From NCBI RefSeq assembly GCF_007752535.1, contig NZ_CP036426.1, positions 2,480,001-2,544,000 of the forward strand: 64,000 nt of DNA. Direction: 5' to 3'. Numbering within the stretch: the stretch's first letter is position 1; each line of letters begins with the position of its first letter. The notes beneath the pieces were generated by a model. The model made no database searches. It had not been told where the DNA came from and saw only the letters and a list, made by a program, of their open reading frames with translations. The position numbers were made by a program, and so were the translations under genes. Of this stretch, positions 58,908-64,000 are shown piece by piece. The DNA is from Tautonia plasticadhaerens. Its GTDB lineage: Bacteria; Planctomycetota; Planctomycetia; Isosphaerales; Isosphaeraceae.

Positions 58908-60095
58908 ATGGGATGGTCCCCGATCCTCCCGCAACCCGGAGCCATCCCCAGCGTGTCCGCCCCCTTGCTGATCCTCGGCGCCAGCGTCCGGGCCCTGGCG
59001 TCCTCGGCCCTCCGAGCCGGGTTCGACCCCGTCGCCGTCGACCTGTTCGCCGATGATGACCTCGCCGCGTCCTGCCCCGCCCGGCGGGTCGACCCGGCCG
59101 CCTACCCGGCCGACCTCCCGAGGATCGCCGCCGAATGCCCCCCCGGCCCCTGGATGTACACCGGGGCGCTGGAGAACCACCCGGGGGTGATCGACCGGAT
59201 CGCCGCCGACCGCCCCCTGTGGGGGGTCGACGGGCCGACGCTCCGACGCGTCCGGGACCCGATCGCCCTGGCCGACGCCCTGCGAAGGGCCCGGCTCCCG
59301 GCGCTCGACGTGGCCCTCGACCCCGACGGCCTCCCCCCGGACGGCACCTGGCTGGTCAAGCCGATCCGGTCGGCCGCCGGGGCGGGAATCCGGCCGTTCC
59401 TGGGGAGCGAGCGGGGGCCGACGGGCTCGGCCTACTTCCAGCGATTCCAGCCCGGGAAGAGCGGCTCGGCCCTCTTCGTGGGAGAGAACGGATCGGCCCG
59501 GCTGGTCGGGGTGACCCGGCAGCGGATCGGTCGGGTCGGCTCCCCGTTCGGCTACCTCGGCAGCGAGGGGCCGATCTGGCCCCCGGTCGCGATGCGAGCG
59601 CAGCTCGGCCGGACGGGCTCGACCCTGGCCGAGGCGTTCGGGCTCCGGGGCCTCTTCGGCGTGGACTTCGTGGCCGACGGCGGGATCGCCTGGCCGACGG
59701 AGGTCAACCCGAGGTACACGGCCTCGGTCGAGGTGATCGAGTACGCGACCGGCCTCGCCTTGCTCCGGGAGCACGCCCGGGCCTTCGGCGCCGGGGTCGA
59801 GGGGCACGGAACTTGCCTCGATTCCGACCGCCGGTTCGCCTGCAAGGTCGTCGTCTTCGCGGACCGGGACGGGACCGTCCCGGCCTCGCACCGCTGGCCG
59901 AGGTTCGATCCCACGTCGCCAGAACCGCCGCCGGTCGCCGACCTGCCGGCCCCCGGCTCCTCCTTCCGGGCCGGACAGCCGGTGCTGACGCTCCTGGAGC
60001 GTGCCGAGGATGCCCGGGACTGTCGTCGGAGGATCGCACGGAGGCTGCGAGGGTGGCGGGAAATCCTCGCCGGGTGGTCGACCCTCGACGACTGA
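58908..60095 (+). CDS. ATP-grasp family ligase linked to the C1 cluster
   Basis: The protein is 395 residues from the ATG at 58908; a GTG at 58953 with GGAG nearby is an alternative that starts the homologous part ([23 protein letters not shown]). The ATP-grasp core is in [20 protein letters not shown] (about 142-161), [14 protein letters not shown] and [29 protein letters not shown] (about 247-275), with the metal Glu-x-Asn in EVNPR. Proteins of this type sit in H4MPT gene clusters (orfY-like) and are thought to work in cofactor synthesis, possibly adding an amino acid. The duplicated promoter with fae supports the link. Confidence 0.85.
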   Translation: MGWSPILPQPGAIPSVSAPLLILGASVRALASSALRAGFDPVAVDLFADDDLAASCPARRVDPAAYPADLPRIAAECPPGPWMYTGALENHPGVIDRIAADRPLWGVDGPTLRRVRDPIALADALRRARLPALDVALDPDGLPPDGTWLVKPIRSAAGAGIRPFLGSERGPTGSAYFQRFQPGKSGSALFVGENGSARLVGVTRQRIGRVGSPFGYLGSEGPIWPPVAMRAQLGRTGSTLAEAFGLRGLFGVDFVADGGIAWPTEVNPRYTASVEVIEYATGLALLREHARAFGAGVEGHGTCLDSDRRFACKVVVFADRDGTVPASHRWPRFDPTSPEPPPVADLPAPGSSFRAGQPVLTLLERAEDARDCRRRIARRLRGWREILAGWSTLDD

Positions 60096-60207
60096 CCACC
60101 CCTCCGGCGAGAACCAACCGGGTCGGCCGTCGTATTAGGAGTAAGGACGACGCTCGTCGATCGAATTCCCTCATGGGGCTTCCCTACCTGGAGCAAGGGT
60201 TACCGTC

Positions 60208-60909
60208 ATGTTCCTCCCGTTCGACCCGATCTATCTGCTGATCGTGGGACCGGCGATGCTGCTGGCCCTCTGGGCGCAGGCCAGGGTGAAGTCGGCCTAC
60301 GCCGAAGCCTCCCAGTATCGTTCCGCCTCGGGAGCGACCGGGGCCCAGGCGGCGGCCGAGGTGATGCGTTCCGAGGGCCTGAACCGCGTCGAGATCGAGC
60401 CGGTGCAGGGCTACCTGAGCGACCACTACGACCCCCGACACAAGGTGTTGCGCCTCTCCCCCGGCGTCTACGGCGAGCGGTCGCTGGCCGCACTGGGGAT
60501 CGCCGCCCACGAGGCCGGCCATGCGCTCCAGGACGCCCACGGCTACGGCCCGCTGGCGATCCGGAACCTGCTGGTCCCGGTCGCAGGGTTCGGCTCCAGC
60601 GCCGCGTTCATCGTCTTCTTCGTCGGGCTGCTGTTCTCCTGGACGGGCCTGGTCCTGGCCGGGATCGTCCTATTCTCGGGGGTCGTGGCCTTCCAGCTCG
60701 TGAACCTGCCGGTCGAGTTCGACGCCAGCCGAAGGGCCCGTGTGCACCTGCTCTCGACCGGGCTGATCACCCGGGAGGAGGAGCCGATGGTCGCCAAGGT
60801 CCTGAACGCGGCGGCCTGGACCTACGTCGCGGCCACCCTCTCCAGCGTCCTGACCCTGCTCTACTTCCTCTTCCGCTCCGGCCTGCTCGGGGGCGGCAAC
60901 CGGGAGTGA
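60208..60909 (+). CDS. YugP-like zinc metallopeptidase, membrane protein
   Basis: The 233 residues have an N-terminal membrane segment (YLLIVGPAMLLALWAQARV) and the zinc motif AAHEAGHALQDA (H101, E102, H105). This is followed by two or three membrane helices (LLVPVAGFGSSAAFIVFFVGLLFSWTGLVLAGIVL) and the third ligand region in NLPVEFDASRRA. This matches the neutral zinc metallopeptidase family of YugP type. The target is unknown. It is a single gene followed by a terminator. Confidence 0.9.
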   Translation: MFLPFDPIYLLIVGPAMLLALWAQARVKSAYAEASQYRSASGATGAQAAAEVMRSEGLNRVEIEPVQGYLSDHYDPRHKVLRLSPGVYGERSLAALGIAAHEAGHALQDAHGYGPLAIRNLLVPVAGFGSSAAFIVFFVGLLFSWTGLVLAGIVLFSGVVAFQLVNLPVEFDASRRARVHLLSTGLITREEEPMVAKVLNAAAWTYVAATLSSVLTLLYFLFRSGLLGGGNRE

Positions 60910-60958
60910 CCCGACGAGGGTATGAACGACCCCGGAAGGCAAGACGGACGACGACGGC

Positions 60959-60983
60959 CCGACACCCCCCATGGAGGTGTCGG
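60959..60983 (+). terminator. terminator after the metallopeptidase gene
   Basis: CCGACACC at 60959-60966 pairs with GGTGTCGG at 60976-60983 and is followed by ACTGTTTCGC. It lies 50 bp after the stop at 60909. It also lies just past the convergent phosphatase gene end (61025). Confidence 0.6.
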
Positions 60984-61220
60984 ACTGTTTCGCTCCGCGC
61001 TCTCTCTGTCGGCTCCCGGGCGGCTCAGACGAGCTTGACCAGCACAAACGTGATGTCGTCGTCCTGGTGCCCGTCGCCCCGGTAGTCGAGCAGGGCGGCG
61101 GTGATCGCGTCGGCGATCTGCTGGGAGGGGGCGTCTCGGTGGTCGCGGATGACCTCCCGGAGCCGATCCTTGCCGAACTCGACCCCGTCGGGGGAGCGCG
61201 TCTCCCAGATGCCGTCGGTG

Positions 61221-61231
61221 CCGACCAGCAG
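61221..61231. repeat. left copy of the insertion site direct repeat
   Basis: CCGACCAGCAG at 61221-61231 is repeated at 62757-62767, directly outside the insertion sequence ends. Both copies encode LLVG in the split phosphatase, which fits a target-site duplication of 11 bp. Confidence 0.8.
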
Positions 61232-62756
61232 GGAGGGCGTCTCGTTTGTAGGTGGAATCAGTTCGGTGTGGGGCACCAGAAGGCGTCCCACTGCCGATCT
61301 CCGCTCTTGAACAACGCCCGCAAGTGGCTCAGGGCGTCGGCCCCGTCGGCGCCCCACCTCATCCCCGAGCCCTTCATCCGCTGCCCGATGACCGTCTTGC
61401 ACGCCGCCTCCACCGGCCCCGAGCCGATCGCCCAACCCTTGGCCACGTAGCCCGGGTAGTCCATGCGGTGCGCCTGGTTGGTGAAGTACCGCACCACCTC
61501 CGCTCGTGCTTCCTTCGCCGCGTGGCCGCGCACCTCCAGGCCTCGCAACGCCTCGAGTACGGTCGGGCCGCCCTCGTATTTCAGCCGGTGGCACCAGTCG
61601 CCCAGCCAGCCCTCCCGCGCTTCGTCGTCGCCCGGGAACAGGGCGCGGGCCAGGCCCCCCAGGTATTCGGCGGCGTGGTAGAAGTCGAGGATCACCGCCT
61701 CGACCCTCCCGAAGTTGGCACGCGCCCAGCCCTCCAGCCCGCTGCCCCCGTCGGTCAGCGCGATCCACCGCTCGGCCCGGTCCATCCCCACCTGCGCCGC
61801 CTGCCGCCGGAGCGGCTCGCCCAGGGGGGCCACGCCGCACAGCCCCGCCACGTAGCGGGCCCGGAACCGGGGCGGCGGGCCGTCGGGCCGCGCCCGGCGG
61901 GCGGACACCTCGGGGACCGGGTTGTAGACCATCGCCACGGTGGCCATCCGCCCCTCGGCCGACGACCCGCCCTCGCCCTGCTGCCCGACCCCGGTCGCGT
62001 CCGCCGCCACGTACGCGCAGGTCTTGCCCTCGGCGTCCTTGTGCCAGTGCCAGGCGCGGGCCCCGCCGAAGACCTCCCCGGCGGCCAGCCGCCGGCCGAC
62101 CTCGGCCCCGGCCGCCTCGGCGGCCCGCTCGACCGTCGACTCGGCCAGGCGCAGCCCGGCCATCTTCGGCAAGGTCACCTCGGCCGCCTCGGCGAACGCC
62201 GAGAGCGCCCCGGCCAGGCAGGCGACCTCGTAGGCCGCCGGGGTCAGCGCCGCCTCGGGCACCCGCATCACGGCGTCGCCGGGGGCGAAGCCGCCGTGGC
62301 AGTGGGGGCAGTGGTAGTACGCCCGGGTGACCCGTACCGCCCCGAGCAGGCTGACCACCCGGCGGGGACGGTGGCCCATGAACTTGGCCGGCTCGAGGCA
62401 GGTCGGGCAGCTCACGCTCGACCCCCGGTACCCCCCTTTTTCCGCCCGTCGAGGGCGGCCTGAATCGCCTTGGCCCCGGTCTTGTGGACGAGGTCGCGGA
62501 CCTCGTGCTCGGTCTGCCCGAAGAGTCGGTCGTCGCCCCGCGAGGCGAGGAGCTGGGCGATCCGCCAATGGTCCTCCTCGGAGGCGGCGTGGAGGGCCTG
62601 GTAGATCCGCTCGGCGTCGGCGGCCTGCTCCGGGGTCAGGCCCGAATCGGGGGTGCGCATGGCGGGATGTCCGTGCGAGGTTGTGGGTGAAATCCGTCGA
62701 TCCCATCAGCCACCCCTGTTGTACGGGATTTCCCACCTACTTTCGAGACGCCCACC
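61232..62756 (-). mobile_element. ISKra4-type insertion sequence, 1,525 bp
   Basis: The ends are imperfect inverted repeats: GGAGGGCGTCTCG-TTT-GTAGGTGG from the left and GGTGGGCGTCTCG-AAA-GTAGGTGGG from the right (reverse complement). They are flanked by the 11-bp direct repeats. The whole element consists of one transposase unit in two frames. The frame-perfect join of the host gene on removal shows exact ends. Identical or near-identical flanks suggest a fairly recent insertion. Confidence 0.85.
61258..62660 (-). CDS. ISKra4-family transposase in two frames, probable -1 frameshift
   Basis: The first frame (62660-62412) gives RTPDSGLTPEQAADAERIYQALHAASEEDHWRIAQLLASR and the last residues GRKKGGTGGRA. 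The second (in frame with 61258) takes over as EKGGYRGSSVSCPTCLEPAKFMGHRP and runs to the stop. The change falls at a run of A and G (AAAAAGGGGGG, 62431-62441 on the minus strand), where a -1 shift makes a ~467-residue fused protein. It has a CxxC/CxxC zinc finger (CPTC ... CPHC) and DDE residues in YVAADATGV, IALTDGGSGLEGW and SGPVEAACKTVIGQRM. Both frames look intact, so the element may be active. Confidence 0.85.
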
Positions 62757-62767
62757 CCGACCAGCAG
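62757..62767. repeat. right copy of the insertion site direct repeat
   Basis: This 11-bp copy matches 61221-61231 exactly and adjoins the right end of the insertion sequence at 62756. Confidence 0.8.
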
Positions 62768-64000
62768 GATCCGGCCGGGGGCGAGGCCGTCGAGCGAGGC
62801 CTCTCCATAGGTGGAGTCGTCCATCACGCCGAGGGGAAGCCCGTTGATCTCGGGCAATTCGGCGAAGCGGTCGGCCTCGGGGTCGTAGAGGATCGGCTCG
62901 TCGTGGCCGGCGCTGGACCACCGGATGGTCCCGCGGCGGACGTCCACGACCATCAGGATCATGGTCATGAATCGCTCGCCGCCGGTGTCGGCCTCCAGCT
63001 GTCGGTTGACGTGCGTGAGCAATTCGCCCAGCGAACCCGTCTCGGCCGCCCGGCTGCGGAGGATCCCCCGGGCCGTGGCCATCAGCAGCGCCGCGGCCAC
63101 GCCGTGGCCCATCACGTCGCCGAGCACGACGATCAGGTCCCCCTGTGCCGTCTCGTCTAGCTCCAGGAAGTCGTAGTAGTCGCCCCCCGTCTCGTCGCAG
63201 TAGGTGCTGTGCCCGGCGATGTCGAGCCCGGTGATCGCCGGGGGCTCGGCAGGCAGCAGCTTCTGCTGGATCTCCATCGCCAGTGCCAGCGACTGCCGGA
63301 TCTTGAGTCGGTCCTTCAGGTCGCCGGCCATCCGGTTCAGCTCGTCGGAGAGCTGGGCGAACTCCTTCGTCCCCGAGACGGCCACGTGGTGATCGAGGTC
63401 CCCGGAGCCGATCGCCCGGACCCCCTCCACCAGCCGCAACACCGGCCGGACCATCGCCTGCGACGCCACGATCCCCAGGCCGAGCGTGCTGAGCGCCACC
63501 AGCCCGCCGATCAGCCAGGCCCGCCGCCGGACGGCGTCGAGGGCGCCGGTCACCTCCGACTCGGGCACGACGACGACGGTCCTCCAGTCCAGTTCCCAGG
63601 GGTTCTGCAGCGGCTCGACCTCGACGCGGTACCTCTCGCCGTCGATCGGCATCCGGAATCCGAGATGCCGATCGACCTGGCCGAACGAGCCATATTGCGC
63701 CGAGACCCGCCCGTCGACGGCCCGGATGATCGGGTCGTCGGCCTCCGAGGCCGGCACGCGCCCCCCTTCGGGCCGGGCCACGGCCACGTCGGCCGAGGCG
63801 GCGATCAGGTTCCCGTCCGGCCCGACCAGGAACGACTGCCCCGTCTCGGACACCTCGACCGATCGCAGGAACGCCGACAGCCCCAGCAAGGCCAAGTCCG
63901 CCGAGAGCACGCCGATCAGCTCCCCGCCGTCGTCCCGGACGGGACGGCAGTAGGCGATGCCCAGGGTCGAGATCCCCCCGTCACGCCGGACCCAGGGATA

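Larger units (their letters stand above)
61025..64000 (-). pseudogene. dCache-HAMP-SpoIIE protein phosphatase gene split by an insertion sequence, N-terminus outside window
   Basis: The right part (62757-64000) encodes a periplasmic dCache-like sensor (YPWVRRDGG...LIGVLSADLALLGL ... SFLVGPDGNLIAAS), a membrane helix (AWLIGGLVALSTLGLGIVASQAMV), HAMP and the start of the phosphatase (IQQKLLP, GGDYYDFLELD, GDVMGHGVAAALLMATARG, SSAGHDEPIL). The left part (61025-61231) gives the end: TDGIWETRSPDGVEFGKDRL ... DDITFVLVKL. Removing 61232-62767, that is the IS and one direct repeat, joins GRILLVG to TDGIW in frame. The intact protein would dephosphorylate a partner, probably an anti-sigma antagonist. 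The present gene is interrupted and its truncated product lacks the last catalytic Asp region. Confidence 0.88.

Noticed and set aside
58844-59056. A small plus-strand frame starting inside the inverted repeat
   Set aside because: It overlaps the ATP-grasp gene in another frame and is Pro/Arg-rich without a ribosome site.

Overview
The window is GC-rich chromosomal DNA of a planctomycete, most likely from the Isosphaeraceae. The assignment rests on the company of genes rather than on one marker: a DUF1580 protein, the small GRRYYYR-type island proteins, a PilM protein fused to a membrane-anchored C-terminal part, an SCO-DUF420 fusion, and a formaldehyde-activating enzyme / methylene-H4MPT dehydrogenase / DUF1464 cluster. 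No database search was run; every function comes from reading motifs and context.

Layout. (1) 1-10,095: an integrated genetic element whose tyrosine recombinase (8752-9963) lies just 3' of a tRNA-Pro(GGG) gene (10,075-10,149). Its backbone has the recombinase, a DUF1580 DNA-binding protein, a DUF3987 helicase/primase-associated ATPase and a CHC2/Toprim primase. Two sets of 9-bp repeats in opposite orientation flank the gap between the last two genes and look like an origin. An AT-rich cargo block (about 2461-4402) with a small helix-turn-helix-like protein and a dNTP triphosphohydrolase has been dropped in and seems to have cut both neighbouring genes. The far attachment site lies left of the window. 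(2) 10,218-23,782: ordinary chromosome with pyrF, a frameshifted membrane gene, an SCO/DUF420 fusion, a sugar-dehydrogenase/glycosyltransferase pair, hemB, an EamA transporter, a Tat-exported protein of unknown function, a polar amino-acid ABC importer (binding protein fused to permease) and a sugar isomerase. (3) 24,046-32,289: envelope and membrane proteins: a von Willebrand A protein, an exported sulfatase-modifying-factor-like protein, two tandem paralogous membrane proteins, an ABC-2 type permease and a YdjY-like exported protein. (4) 32,561-43,852: a type IV pilus / type II secretion-like alignment complex (PilM-like fusion, two bitopic proteins, a large secretin). The first three proteins carry Met/Gly-rich low-complexity blocks, and two of them share a 70-bp identical DNA segment. 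(5) 44,290-54,309: a double amidohydrolase fused in one frame, a CPBP protease, tyrS, a Gfo/Idh dehydrogenase, hicA-hicB, small unknown proteins and an LpxL-like acyltransferase. (6) 54,382-60,909: an exported metallo-beta-lactamase protein, an NTF2-like protein, then the H4MPT-linked one-carbon genes. The fae operon and a divergent ATP-grasp gene start from two arms of a perfect 27-bp inverted repeat, each arm carrying the same extended -10 promoter. (7) 61,025-64,000: a dCache-HAMP-SpoIIE phosphatase gene broken by a 1,525-bp ISKra4-type insertion sequence with an 11-bp direct repeat; the gene runs off the right edge.

How the parts work together. The Fae, Mtd, DUF1464 and ATP-grasp genes belong to one formaldehyde oxidation/detoxification route, and the shared promoter arms suggest coordinated expression. 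The pilus-like operon would span inner membrane to outer membrane. The island replicates or mobilises itself and carries a dNTPase whose family includes nucleotide-depleting antiphage enzymes. The strongest candidates for something undescribed are the 9-bp repeat array, the duplicated divergent promoter, the shared Met/Gly blocks of the pilus-like complex and the double amidohydrolase.
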